In this document: positions 35,625 through 49,823 of the stretch, piece after piece
How the letters are laid out: each line of letters opens with the position of its first letter
Numbering within the stretch: the stretch's first letter is position 1
Origin: Ziziphus jujuba
Lineage: Eukaryota; Streptophyta; Magnoliopsida; Rosales; Rhamnaceae
Reading direction: 5' to 3'
NCBI RefSeq assembly: GCF_031755915.1
Contig: NC_083387.1
Location: forward strand, 9,755,001 to 9,819,000
Length of the DNA stretch: 64,000 nt
Notes under the pieces: generated by a model
What the model was told of the DNA's origin: nothing
What the model saw: only the letters and a program-made list of their open reading frames with translations
Databases searched by the model: none
Made by a program: the position numbers and the translations under genes

Positions 35625-38600
35625 TGTAACACCCCGTCCTGAAGTACATCATAATTTTCTCAAGTTGACTGAAGTTGATCGGGTTTGACCACCATTGATC
35701 GAGAGAGGTCAAACTTTTACATTTTCATTCAGGTAGAGTTCTGGGTTGATTGAGGCACCTTGTGAAGTATGCATCAATTCGAGTCTGCAAACTAGTAGCA
35801 AATCGAAAACGGAGTTACGGTTTGAAAGTTATGAGCAAACCAAATTAAGATCCGAACTGTCCGAGGGTGCCCAAGTTGACTTTTTATTCTTGCAAAGTAG
35901 AGCTTTGACTTATATATTGTTGTGAAGTACTCATCGATACGAGTTCATAGACTAGCGGTATGGTTGATTTGGACATATGGTTTGAACGTTTCGGACCCGT
36001 GAAGTTTTTTCTAGACATCGGTTACTCTTCATCGATATGTGAGTGTGTGAATAGTAGTGCCACATGTCAAAACTCCTACCAACTCGTGAGTGCACAGTGG
36101 CACCCACAGGAGGCATTTTGATTGGGCGAAGGGAGGTTTAGGTGGCAAAAAGAGAGAAATGAGAGAAAGAAGAGAGAAAAGGAGATAGAGGAGAGAGGGA
36201 GAGGAAACCGTCCATTGCCATTCATCATTTTTCGACCACCTGACTGTTTCATGCACTGGACCACCACCACCCATCCTTCATTTTCGGCTGACCACCTAAG
36301 TTTCATGGCCAATCAATCGCTGATGCGTTCGAATCGAGACGATTTTTGATGGCGGTGTCGATTCCTTCTTCGGCCAATTTCTCCTAAACCAGATCTCTAC
36401 TTACTTCACCACTAGTCCCATTAGCTTACCAGTCCTCCGATCTACCTTCCCACCAAATTTCACGACCAGTGGCCATCGGACACACCGCCGTCGGTGGTAG
36501 ATTTTGATGACCATGGTGGCTCGTCGGAAAATCCAGCCTCAGTGAGTTTCTGATGATACCTCCCACCCTCTCCCACTAATTTGACCTCCCCGATTCCAAT
36601 TCCGAGGTTGGTTTCCTTCAATTTTTGACGGATTGAGAGATTTGAGCACATTAAACCCAAAATATTTCCGATGAGATTCTGATCACCACAGATCTGATCT
36701 TCGAGAGGTAAGACTCAATCCGTGATCCTTGTGTTATAAGCTTCGATTCGGTACATCGTTTGCAAATTTTGGTTAACGTTAGTGTTAAATCACCCGGTAC
36801 ACTTGTATAAATTACCTGATTAAAATATTAATTTAATTGGTTTTGTATAATCTTGATGTTTTAGAGGCACGTGTGAATTGTGAAATCGATCCCATGGAGG
36901 ATCTTGATTGAACTGCGTGTTTGAGGCGAGTCACTCAACTTCAAATTTATTTTTAAACATTAAATTATGCATATTTTGTATTAATTGATTAATTTATAAA
37001 TATGTTGTATGTGTTGGATATTTATGTTTGATAAAAAATAAAAATAAAATTGGTTATATAATTTACATTTCCCATTTGTGCTAATATTAATATATGAGAT
37101 GCTACCAAATTATATTTTGAGGTTGTGAAAATATATACATACAGTGTTAATTTATTCCTGAAAAATGTGTTATTTATATTTAATTTTTAAGGAAATTATT
37201 AATTAAATTTTGAGGATGATTTATGTGGACTTGTGCATCAAAATTTATATTATGGGTTTTCAAAAAAAATTATAGTTAAAATTATTGTTGAAATTAATTG
37301 CAGAATATTTATATTTGATAAAAATATATTTATATGAATTTATGCATATGTAGATTTTTATGCGAATTTCAATTGTATTGAATTTGGAGGATGTGAAGAA
37401 AATATTTATTTAAATTTTATTATGCATTAAAACAATGGTGAGAAAATTATTTTATGGTATTGGAAAATTTTTGATATATATATATATATATATATATGCC
37501 GTTAGATTTAAGATTATGGATTGATTTTATGCCACTGGAATTTTGGTATATTTGCAGCAATGAAATTATAATGGATTTTAAAGTGAATTTATGGATGTGG
37601 AGAGAGATATTAAATCCAGTGGAAATGATGAAATTTGATATTTGAAAATGGTATATATATATATATATATATGGTTTTTAAGACGCACTATGTAATACCG
37701 GTGTTCTGTAGTTGTGGATGTGACTGGCACGCGGGCGGATTGTGAGGAGTGCGTAGGTTGTGTACTCTCATGTAGTTGCCATCGGATCGATAGCAAGCAA
37801 GTTTGATATTGGCCATAGTCGCCCCCCTCCATGGCTGAGATTGAGAGTTTAGCATCGGCGCTGCAGGGATACTAGGATGGCCTGGATGCAGGTTTCTCTC
37901 TTTAACCTCCCCGTCAGGTGGTGCTTTGGGACGCTGGATACTATCATGCATCATTGGTATATAGCGTGTGCGTCGATATATTTTCCCAGACCAATTATCA
38001 AAAATTAAATATTTTCAAAATTGTATTTAAAATTAAAAGTATTTAATTGTGATTTTATTATTTATTTAAGTTGTTTCCAAAAATATATTTTACCATGTTT
38101 TCAAGGCTTACATAAATTTAAGATAATCAAAAAGGTTTTCTATGGTGTCTCTCATTATTTTATTAAATCATTAAGCATACTTTTTTATAAATTATTTATT
38201 GAAATCAATTTTGTTACTACATTAACTTGTGGCATATTATTTGCATTTTATTTATTAATATTCCTTGATTATTCCCTTGGCTTGATTAATAAATGTCATG
38301 ATTATACGTTGAATTAAATGTTGGCTTGGTTGATTTATTTGTGATTGTATTTTATCTTATGATAATTATTATAAATTCAATTATTTGTTATTATATTAAT
38401 CTCGAAGTGTTTATTTTATATTGTAATTTTTTTTGTATTTTATTTATTTTATTGGTTAATAACTTTATTGGTTTTTGGGTTATATAAAATGTTGGGTTTT
38501 GTGAAAGGTTTTTAAAGGGGAACATTTTCAATTGAGTGAATCATAAAGACTTTGAGTGAAAATGCTATTTTCTAATATTATTAATTAGCCAAATTTATTA

Positions 38601-39110
38601 CATTATTTTATGAGTATTATTATTGTGGTAGATAGGGTCACTCACTGAGATAATTAGCATCTTATATTTTTTAAATCTGTTCCTTTAGACCTAGGTTAGC
38701 AGATGTTGATCAGCGGGGCGAGTTTGACGTCTTCGTTCGTTGCTGCTCTCTAAGAAGCTTTTCTTTCTTTTCCTTTCATCTTGTAATTTTTCTACCTTGT
38801 GTTGTAAGAAATTTTATTCTCAATTGTAGATAATGTGATGCTCTATATACTGCACTAGATTTGTTAATTAATATTCCACTTATTCCCTGTTTGTTATTTG
38901 ATGTGCTAAAATTTGTGGAATCAAATTGTAGTAAGGTGGGAGGAATAAAGTGATGCTTATAAGAGTGTATTTTTTATGCAGGAAATTTTAAGGTGAGTTC
39001 AAACCTTAAGAGAGATTCTGCTGGATTTTCCATAAAAAGGTTCAATAGGATTTTTCTGAGATCAGAGTTTGTTTAGGATTCCTATAAAGAATCTTAGACA
39101 AGCCCTAACA
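35625..39110 (+). mobile_element. Solo LTR of long-LTR Ty3/gypsy family
   Basis: Begins TGTAACACCCCGTCC and ends CAAGCCCTAACA, flanked by the exact duplication ACAAT (35620-35624 and 39111-39115). Block A gives the empty site GACAACAATAATCATTTG near 4496-4513. Length is 3486 bases and no internal region is present. Open frames within it (36029-36349, 37578-37954, 38021-38317) are LTR sequence. Confidence 0.92.
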
Positions 39111-42100
39111 ACAATAATCATTTGTGTTTCTTAGAAGTTTGACGTGACTAGAAGAGGAGTCATGTGGCTCGGTTCTTCATTATTATTTTTTGGCACTAAT
39201 TTTAACAATCGTATTATTCTTAAAAGTTTTTAGCCACCCTAAAAGCTATTTGTTATTGCTACAACTAGTTTAACCACACAACATTTAGTGGCTACAATAC
39301 CGTTGCTAATGCTCCTTTTTTTTTTTTTTTTTCCTAAGTGTTGATGTTAGTCTATTATCAATTGTCAAGTTTTCTTGAGTTTTTCATGTTGATCTATTTG
39401 AAACCCTTTTTTTTAAAAAATAATAATAATAATAATAAATGTAATGACATAAATTCTACTTTAAGTTTAAAGTTTTTTCATATACATTTGTTTAAAAAAA
39501 ATATTGCATATATTCTCTTAATAGTTTCAATTTTCTTTAACATATTTTATTTTTCTCGGTAACTTTAAAATATGATGATCAATAAGGTTCAATTTTTTAT
39601 AATGACAAAAACACATTTAATGTAAATTATTAAAGTAAAAATATAAAGGGAGTTTGTGTAAATTACCTTAAATTAACATATACAAATAAACAGATATTTA
39701 AAATAAACAAATTCAAATATCATTTTCGTCAAAGAGTATCATTTTTCCTTTTTTAAACACAGAAACAGGGACCTGCAAGCCCAGGAGGGCCATGACCCCC
39801 CGCACCTCAAATTTTTGTTATCATTTATATAGTCATAAGGTATTAGGCACCCCAAAATAACTATTAAATTAATTTCAAATAGAACATATAAAAATTATTT
39901 TAACTAATTATAGTTTACAATTGAAAAGTAAATTGAATTTTATTTCCATCTTAATAATCAATTAATATATATTTTTTTAATGGAATAATATTTTATATAT
40001 TTCTTTTATCAATAATGGAGTTACCAAAATGTTTATTAAATTTATTTACCATGATGTGATAGGTGATATGATAATATTTAATTGATTTATTTATTTAAGT
40101 ATAACAATCATGCATTTAGGAATTTTTTGTTCATAGCCACATATTTGGGGTCTTTTTATTAAGACCTTCCTAGGAGGTCTCAGGAGATTATCTATCCTTA
40201 AACTATTATAGCCTAAGTACGCTTAACTTTGAAATTTTTTTGAATCCTGAAACCAACCATTCTAAAAAAATTTTAATATTATAAAAGTAACTATCATTAT
40301 ATTTGAACCATCTTTATTCCATAACTAGATGATGTGAAATTGGATACTAGATAGTTTGCTAGTATCTTTTACACCCATTCATACTCATTATCACAATTCA
40401 TCTTTTTAAATCCAACATCCCTACTGGTACACTTATGATCGTGTACATAAATCATCACCTTTTCCTGACAATTATTGCTGAATTATACTATTTATTTAGG
40501 CACAATTATATTCATGATTATGATCTAAGAAGAGTACAGATTGTTCACTTTCTTAGTAATGCTTACTCAATTGTTTTGGTTAGAAAATGGTGGGTATATA
40601 AAATTATATATCGTCCTAACAATTCTTGCTTAATTTATAGATATTTTCTATCTTCACTTTATTACTTGTATTCAAGGTTGTGTCGCTACCGAAATATATA
40701 TATATCATTATTATTATTTTTACATGTACATAGAACGTCTTTTAGCTTAATTTATATTTTAGCGAGTGGGAACTTAGGCATTTTATGTTTCGGGACCACT
40801 TTGTTGAAAATTGAAATTATATTAAATATTCTATTGATGCCATGTTTTTATTGTGTCAGTTTTCTTTTTCTTTTTAAAATTTGGATAACGTCCTTTTCTT
40901 TAACGTGTCTTGTTTCGGGATACTTTCTGTTGCTAGTATTTAAGGCTGTCACATCTTATTAGATATGGACGTATAATTATGTTCTTTTTCGTGAGTGATG
41001 TGTAATTATATTTTATCTTGGGATTGAACGTTACCATTACCATTATATTTCCTTTTTTGAAGTATCTTAATTAAGAAATCATACATTTTATGTTGTTATT
41101 TCGGTTAGAAAATGGTGGATGTATAAAATTATTAAAAATATTATTTATTATTATTGGTAAATAATTTAACAATAAAATTTGTATGTAAAATAATTATTTA
41201 AATAGTTATCAATAAATCATATACTCTCAGAATTCTTGCTTAATTTATAGATATTTTCTGTGTTCCCACTGTCACCTTTATTCACGGTTGTGTCATTACC
41301 CAAAAAAAAAAAAAATTATCCGTGATTGTATCAATTATGCTAATTAGGTACAATAATATTCGTAATTATGATCTGATAAGAATAATATATATTATTATCT
41401 TTTTATATGCATATAGAACGTCATTTAGCTAGCTGGCATGTAGAGGGACTGGAACAATTTTGTCTCTACCAGGCCCACAAACCCCATTATAATTTTATCC
41501 CTCTCCTGAATCGAGCTTTCTTTTTGTCAATTGTACTTTTTCCGACGTGAGTTACATCCACATGCACCCATGTTTGTGGTGCATGATTTTTCACTACTAG
41601 AATCGCATTGATAAATAATGTAATAAATGCATTGCATAAAATAAACAACGACGACGTATCATACGGCGTCATCTAACATTCTGTCGTTAAATCCATAAGA
41701 CAACAAGCGACATAGTATGAGAGTCACCTATATTTTAGTTTTTAGCGACGTATATTGACTTTTAGCGATGCATTCTATCAATCCACTTATAACGACGCAT
41801 TATTTAGCCACGCTTCACAATAATATTGCTAAAAATATATTATTGACTGTTTCATATAGCGTCGCTAAATATATTAGTCGCTAATGAGTTGCTTATTTAG
41901 CGATGCAGTAATCGAGTCGCCTATTTAGCTATGCATCGACACTTTTAGCAATGCATTTTTTGTTAATGCGTCGCCCCTTCTTTTTTTAAAAATTTTTTTT
42001 TTGTAAAAAATGATTAAAATAATAAAAATATAAAAATAATTAAAATACAAAAAAACGAAAACTAACTTCATCCAAAATAATTAGAATACAAAAATTTAAA

Positions 42101-43869
42101 ATAAATATTTTATCATAACAAATTAATTATCAAATAAATTAAATATCATCTTATTGACATATTTTTACATAATTTGTAAGCTATTGTATTTTTCATTACA
42201 AATTTAATATTAATTAAACTTCCATGAATGCATACTCATTGAGATGGAAGTTAATGTCCTCTTGTTGATGATATTACACCCTCATACTGCATATGAAAAA
42301 ATTAAAAAAAGTTATTAACACTTATGCAAAATAAATAAAATATTAATCATTATTAAATTTATAATTTAGTAAATGAAAATTAAAGAATATTACCATTGTT
42401 CTTAAGATTTGATGAGGCACATTTCTCCCCTCATAGTCATTACAAATATAGTCACTCTCACATTCATCTTCATTATCATTTTCATCGATACTTGGCAACT
42501 ATATGACAAATGGATTGTGAACCATCATAGTATCTCCAAGAACATATTCTTCAACAAAAGTACAATGTTGTGGTGAAACCCAACGAACCTAACCTGCAGT
42601 TAAAATGAAAAAAAAAAAAAAAAAATAACCCGCCTCATGTCTCCTCCAATCACAAAGAAAAAAGAAACTCACCTAAACGATGGAGACAAAGAAAGAAGAA
42701 ACCCAGAAAATCACGAGGGCGACATAGAGAAATCTAGCTTCCCAGCCGACAACAACGTAGGCAAATGAAAAATGAAACTCGAAATATCTCACTTTTCAAG
42801 TCTCTCTTAGATTACTTCCAAATCTAATATCTATTAGGTAATGTACTTGATATAGTTTTAAAAAAGAAAAAGAGATTCAAAGGAGCGCGTAAAAATTTTA
42901 AAACGCACCAAAAATTTTCAAAAAATAGCAAAAACGCACCTTTTCTCCTAATTGCATTTTTTTTCCTTTGATTAATTTTTTAGTTTTTATCGACAAATAA
43001 AAACTGAAAATATTTTTAAAAAATGTGAAGCAAAATATCAAAGATTATTGTTTATTTTTCTGTTTTTCAAGTACACCTTTATTCTTTATAAAATTTGCAT
43101 ATCATTCAAAATTTTTGCTTTTTTTAATTGAGAGAACAGGCGACGCATTCTCTTGAAGAAGGGTCACCTGTTCTTGAATTTTGGGATCAAGCGACGCATT
43201 ATGGTTGAAAAGCGTCACCTGTTTTATTTTTTATATTTTCTTTATAATCTTTAAATAATTTTTTAATTGTTCATCTACAAATATTCATGTAGCAATCCAA
43301 TGAACATAAATTCCATTGATCTAAAAATAGAAAATAGTTTTGTCAATACTCTTCTCAGTTATTCACATATATGTGTATAGACGAGACACAAAATATCTGA
43401 AGACCTAATTTGAGATAGGGTACCCAATATAGAATTCTAATTCAATAAGCATTTATTGACCAATTTATCTACATAAGTATGTTAAATGAGCTTAACTTTC
43501 TTGTGTTTGTGGTCAATGATAGTTTACTTATTTTTAAAAATTGAAAGTCTATTAAATTGCTTTTTAAAAAAAAAAATAAAATAATTGAAGAAATAGGCGA
43601 TGCAATTCCATTGAAATGCATCACCTATTCCATGTTTTTTTTTTTAATCTTTAATTAGTTTTGTTGATTGCTCATCTACAAATTAAAAAAAAAAAACATA
43701 TTTGCAAAATTAAAAAATTACTAAAAACAACTTTCAAATTGAAAAAAAAAAAATTAGTTGGGTTAACGGCGACGTAGTTGTTGACAAATGCATCGTCTTT
43801 TCTTCTATTTAGCGACTCTTTCTTAAAATACTACGTTGCCTAAAACTATATTAGCTAGTTCTTGTTGTA

Positions 43870-44460
43870 TTATTACATTCAAGTGATTTGGCCTAGTAGT
43901 GTGGTGATTTCTTGAGTGTGTAGAAGGTCTTGGGTTCAATTCTTGTCATGACCCTATTTTGATTTTATTTTTTTTATGGGTTTCTAAATGTTTAAACCAA
44001 AAAATTGGAAAACAAAAAAAGGCGGCACATTTGTTGAAGAATGCGTCGCCTAACACTATATTAGATAGTTTTTGTTGTATTATTACATCCAAGTCATTTG
44101 GCCTGGTGGTGTGGTGATTTCTTGAGTGTATAGGAGGTCCTGGGTTCAATTTTTGTCATGGCTCTATTTTGATTTTTTTGTTTATGGGTTTCTAAATGTT
44201 TAAACAAAAAAATTGACCAAAAAAAAAAAAAAAGAAACAGCGACACATTTGTTGAAGAATGCATCGCCTTTTCATCTATTTGGCGACGCAGTCTTTAAAT
44301 AATGTGTCGCGTAATATTATATTAGCTAGTTTTTGTTGTATTAGTATATACAAATCATTTGGCCTGATGGTGTGGTGATTTCTTTAGAGTGTAGGAGGTT
44401 CTGGGTTCAATTCTTGTCATGACCCTATTTTGATATTATTTTTTTTATGGGTTTTTAAAT
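43870..44460 (+). repeat. Three tandem copies of a tRNA-like (SINE-type) module
   Basis: Each copy has an A-box-like TTTGGCCTAGTAGTGTGG (near 43888, 44098 and 44359) and, about 43 bases on, a B-box-like TGGGTTCAATTCTTG (near 43931, 44141 and 44402), then TCATGACCCTATTTTGAT. This is the internal RNA polymerase III promoter layout of tRNA-derived SINEs. Spacing between copies is about 210 and 260 bases. Confidence 0.6.
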
Positions 44461-44489
44461 ATTTAAACAAAAAAATTGAAAAAAAAAAA

Positions 44490-46290
44490 AAGGCAATGCA
44501 TTTGTTGAAGAATGGTGCGTTGCCTGTTAACTATATAAAAAAAAAAAATGCTCAGTTTTAGCTCTCTAATATTTTTACTGGTTATTTGTTGTTGAAATAA
44601 AATTAGATTTATTAAAAGAACTAAAAAAAAAAAAAGATGAGGAGAGAATAGGCAATGCACTATTGTGTCACCTGTTAACTATATAAAAAAAAAAAAGAAC
44701 TTAAAAAACTTAAAAAGAGAATAGGTCGGCACAATCTAAATAGTGCATTGCATGTTAACTATATAAAAACAAAAACAAGCTCAGTTTTGGCGTTCTAATA
44801 TTTTTATTGGTTATTTGTTGTTGAAAAAGAATTAGATTGATTAAAAGAACTAAAAAAAAAGGTGAGGAGAGAACAGCCGATGCACAATCTAAATAGTGCG
44901 TCACCTGTTAACCATATAAAAAAGGAAAAAAAAAAAAAAGAAGCTCAGTTTTGACGCTCTAATATTTTTACTGGTTATTTGTTATTGAAATAAAATTAGA
45001 TTTATTAAAAGAACTAAAAAAAAAAAAGGTGAGGAGAGAATAGGCGATGCACAATCTAAATAGTGTGTCGCCTGCTAACTATATATAAAAAAAAAAAAAC
45101 TCAGTTTTGGTACACTAATATTTTTACTGGTTATTTATTATTGAAATAAAATTAGATTTATTAAAAGAACTAAAAAAAAAAAAAGGTGAGGAGAGAACAG
45201 GCGATGCACAATCTAAATAGTGTGTCGCCTGTTAACTATATAAAAAAAAAAAGCTCAGTTTTGGTACACTAATATTTTTACTGGTTATTTATTATTGAAA
45301 TAAAATCAGATTGATTAAAAGATTTAAAAAAAAAATGAAGAGAGAATAGACAGCGCACAATCTTATTGGTGCGTCGCCTGTTAACTATATATAAAAAAAA
45401 AAAAATTAGTTTTGGTGCACTAATATTTTTACTGGTTATTTATCATTGAAATAAAATTAAATTGATTAAAAGATCTAAAAAAAAAAGTGAAGAGAGAACA
45501 GGCGACGCACAATCTTATTGGTGCATCGCCTGTTACACATATAACCAAAAAAATAAAAATAAATAAAAAAACAAAAAACCAGCTCAGTTATCCTGCTCTA
45601 ATATTTTTATGGGTTATTTGTTGTTGAATTAAAATTAGATTGATTAAAAGAACTAAAAAAATAGAGAAGGAGAGAACAGGCGACGCACAATCTATATAGT
45701 GCGTCGCCTGTTAACTATATATATATATATAAAGCTTGTTTTTGTCGGTCTAATATTTTTACTGGTTATTTTTTGTTGAAATAAAATTAGATTGTTTAAA
45801 AAATAAAAAAAATTACAAAGTAAAGGGAAGAGAACAGGCGATGCACAATCTAATTAGTGCGTCGCCTGTAACATATATAATAAAAAATAAATAACAAAAT
45901 AGCTCGGTTATGTTACTCTAATATTTTTGCTACTTATTTGTTGTTGAAATAAAATTAGATTGATTAAAAGAACTAAAAAAAAAAAAAAAAGAAAGGAGTG
46001 AACAGGCGACTCACAATCTAAATAGTGTGTTGCCTATTAACTATATATTAAAAAAAAATCTCAATTTTGTTACTCTAATATCTTTACTGATTATTTATTG
46101 TTGTGATAAAATTATATTGTTTAAAAGAACTTAAAAAAATTAAAAAATAAAGGGAAGGTAACAGGCGACACACAATCTAAATAGTGCGTAGTGCGTCGCC
46201 TGTTACCTCTATTAAAAAAAACAAAAAACAAAAAAACCAGCTCAGTTATGTTGCTCTAGTATTTTTACTGGTTATTTGTAGTTGAAATAA
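44490..46290. repeat. Tandem array of about 11 palindrome-bearing units inside CACTA element
   Basis: Units of about 155-165 bases share CTCAGTTTTGGCNCTCTAAT, TTTTTACTGGTTATTTGTTG and GAAATAAAATTAGATTGATT. Between them lies an inverted repeat around AATCTAAATA. The best copy has perfect 14-base arms, AACAGGCGACGCAC (45675-45688) and its complement (45699-45712), with a 10-base loop. Poly-A runs separate the units. Confidence 0.85.
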
Positions 46291-46673
46291 AAGAATACTA
46301 TTTAAGAGATTTGTAAAAATAAGCTATACAAGAAAAATTATATAATTGAACAACAAACTTGTATAATTAAATTTGATTATTATGTAAACATAGATTAGTG
46401 GTTGGTATTCATTTTTCATGAGTAGCATTTAAATGTACAATACAATTCAGATAATATATACATACAATATTAATAGCGACCCTTAACGGATGTGTCGCGT
46501 GTTTTTTGTTTTTAGCGATCTTTTGAGGTCAACAGTTATTGGATGCGTGTATATTTATTGAATTTTTACTGACGCATTAACCTCAGAGTCGGGGTTTTGT
46601 TTTTTCAGACGCGTTTATTTCGTAATGTCGCTAAGTGAGTGTCGCTAGATATCAATTTTCGCGTAGTGTTTGA

Positions 46674-46704
<31 letters not shown>

Positions 46705-47128
46705 CACTTTTGAATATATATGTATAATAAAGCTCCTATTCAGAATTTTTGAATTTTTTAAAAATTTAGAAATTTAATTTTGACCTTCAGTTTTTTCAAA
46801 GGGTGAAGCTGCAATGGCCAACACCCTTTGCAATTGTTTTGAATATTTTTGTTAATTTCAAATTTTTTTTATTAACTTACCTTATGTGGCCTCCCAAAAT
46901 GAAATTGATTTCCTTTTTTAATCCATTTTTTAATGTTAAATATCCTTTTTTCATATCTATTTTTTTAGTTTTTTGGAAATATTTGTTATAATGATAAATT
47001 TATTTTATTAAGGTTATATTAATTATTTTTTCTATATGTATATCTCAATTATCTTGTTAATTTAAGATTTTCTTTAAAGGAGTAGTATTCTTTACAAATC
47101 TATTAACTTAACATAAACAAATCTTTTA

Positions 47129-47491
47129 TGTGAAGTCCCACATCAATGGGAAAGAGTAACGAAGCATACTTTATAAGAGGGTGTGGATACCTTTCCCTTG
47201 AGAATCGTTTTGACAAAACTGTGCGGGCTGGGTTCAAAACGGATAATATCTCATGCGGATGGTCTGGGCTGTTAGAGTTGGTATTAGAACCAGTACCTGG
47301 ATCGGTGTGCCAGCGACGACGCTGAGCCTCAAGGGAGATGGATTGTGAAGTCCCACATTGATTGGAAAGAGGAACGAAACATGCTTTATAAGAGGGTGTG
47401 GATACCTTTCCCTTGAGATACATTTTGACAAAACCGTGCGGGCAGGGCCCAAAGCGGACAATATCTCATGCGGGTGGTCTAGGCTGTTATA
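47129..47491 (+). mobile_element. Complete TRIM retrotransposon, short-LTR form
   Basis: Two 148-base LTRs (47129-47276 and 47344-47491) begin TGTGAAGTCCCACAT and end GGCTGTTA-A. The internal region has a worn primer-binding site TGGTATTAGAACCAG (from 47279) and GTGTGCCAGCGACGACGCTG. It is flanked by the duplication TTTTA (47124-47128 and 47492-47496). Block A has the empty site at about 7312-7322. Confidence 0.88.
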
Positions 47492-48174
47492 TTTTAATAC
47501 TCTACAACCTAAAATAAGGGCCTGTTTAATAAAGAGGATATAACTTAATTGAGATTTCGAATTAGGTAAATGATCTTAATTGAGATTTAGGCAAATGACT
47601 AGGATGGGATGGGATAAGAATTAATACAATCTTATGTTTGGTGCAATAGAAATAATTTATTTATACAATTAATATTAAAGTGAATATACATTATCATATA
47701 ACTTATTGATTTTTGAATTAAACAAAAAGATTTAAATTACATAAGTTCAATATGAATAAATAGATAAGTCCTTTTGTCTAATTATTTTCTAAAAAGTTAT
47801 CTAATTAATTTATAAAATCATTAAAATTTGAAAAAATTCATTTACTAATCTAGACATCCATAGAAATAGAAAAAATAAATAAATAAAAAGTAAATTAAAA
47901 AAAAAAAAAGAAGAAGAAGAAGAAATTGAAAGATAAGAAGAAGAAAAACTGAAACTAAAATTGATACAATAAAAAAAAGGAACGAACAAATGTTAACAAA
48001 AATAAAAAAGAGAATGTTAACAAAAAGTAAAAAAGAACAAATATTGAAAAAAAAAAAAAGATAAACAAAGATTAAAAAAGAACAACAACAAAATTGTTTT
48101 TTTATCCTTGTTCTTGATGCATATGGATTTCATAATTTTTAAATTTAAAAATAATAGTTTTTTTTAATTAAATA

Positions 48175-48272
48175 CAAGTAATCCCTTTATTGTAGTATTT
48201 AAATAGTCCTTAATAATGTTTTCTATATAAGTCCATGGAAAAAAAAAAATGCATGGTCTATGTGTTCTGTGC

Positions 48273-48313
<41 letters not shown>

Positions 48314-48480
48314 CCTACTATAATGAAAAACAACACTTGAAGGTTTCGTGTCTAGACGAAGCACGAGGCTGTCGACTTGCCAAAAAATATAGCGCTGATT
48401 GTGTGTGTTGTTGGACGTCCATCTGTCCGAGTAATGTTTAATATAATGTGCAAATCAATATAAGATGCATAATTAATAAA
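48175..48480 (+). repeat. Ghost BURP 3' flank (block B)
   Basis: Block B counterpart of 7960-8105, preserved further. It includes stretches matching 2745-2880 downstream of BURP copy 1, such as ATTGTGTGTG, CGTCCATCTGT and GAGTAATGTTTAAT. No coding region precedes it. An (AT)n run interrupts it near 48281-48310. Confidence 0.7.
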
Positions 48481-49789
48481 ATAATAATAATAATAATAAT
48501 AATTAATAAGAATTCTCGACCATAACAAAAGGGCATTGGCCCAACAAACCGTGAGAAAACAATGCTGCATGCGAAAACAACAGAATCACCGGTGTTCCAT
48601 TTCAAAAAGATAACGTGAATCCAGGATGATGTGATTCCTGTTAACAATATTTCTTGTTTCTTGATGTCTTTTCATGATAACCTATTTGAATTTCTTTTCC
48701 CCTAATAATAATTTTATAAAAATAAAATTTTGATATTTTACTATCGAATTAAACTGATAAAAAAGCTGACAACTAAACCTATTTTGTTAGAATTAAAAAA
48801 TCAAGAGGACATAAATAATGATTTTCAAAAAGTCTGAATCCACTTAATTATAGGAAAATCAAAAATGTATAAATGAAATTTTCTATAATAATAATAATAA
48901 TAATAATATAGGTAGTTACATAAATTCTACTCTTATTTGAAAGTGTTTTTTTCATATAATATATTTTAAAAATATTACTTTAAAAAAATTAAAATAAAAC
49001 GTTGCATATATTCTCATTGTAATTTTAATTTTCTTTGAAATTTAATGATGAATAAGGTTTAAATTTTTATTACCTTTAATGTAAAATATTAAATTAAAAA
49101 TATGAGGTTGAGGTTTGTGTAATTAAGCCTTAAATTAGCATATAAAAATAAAGATGTTTGTAAAATAAACAAATTTAAATGTTATTTTTGTCAGAGAGGT
49201 TTTTTTTTTTTTTTTTTTCCCTTTGATCATAGATTTTTATTGATAACAAAAAAAAAAAGTATTTGCTCTCCAAATAAATATGAATTGAATTTCAGAAAGA
49301 ACACATAAAAATTATCATAACTAAATATAGTTTACGATTCAAAAGTATATTGAATTTAATTTCCATCTTAACAGTTAGTTAATAATATTTTATATGTTTT
49401 GTTTATAACCAAGTTATAAATCAAGGAAAATAAGTTTACTTAGATAGCTTTTAGTTAATGTTTATCAAAGTTTAGAATTTCATTTATTAGTTTTATTACC
49501 CATGCTCAAAATTTGGTTTTGATTTGCCCTATTTTGTTTATTTTAGTATTATATTGTTTGTAAATATTGCTAGAACATATCTATTATAATATTAACAATT
49601 AAATAAATATACTATACAATAGTAGTGCATATTGATAATTACTTGAAAAATTAAAATTTTCTTTAAATAATTTTATAGAATAGTCAAAAGAATAATGTAT
49701 TACATTGTAATTATATTATTCTTTTCAAGATTTAGGATTTTTTTTAATTATTATCATAATAAATTACTATTCACAAGTAAAAGAAACTG

Positions 49790-49823
<34 letters not shown>

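Larger units (their letters stand above)
41592..46668. mobile_element. Non-autonomous CACTA (En/Spm-type) element
   Basis: Starts CACTACTAGAATCGC and ends TTTTCGCGTAGTG (reverse complement CACTACGCGAAAA). It is flanked by a TTT target duplication, and block A shows the uninterrupted site GCATGACTTTTGAATAT at 6873-6889. Many subterminal GCGACGCA-like motifs lie in 41640-41990 and 43590-46640. A minus-strand acidic coding-like stretch near 42430-42600 is broken by stops. No transposase frame is intact. Confidence 0.88.
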
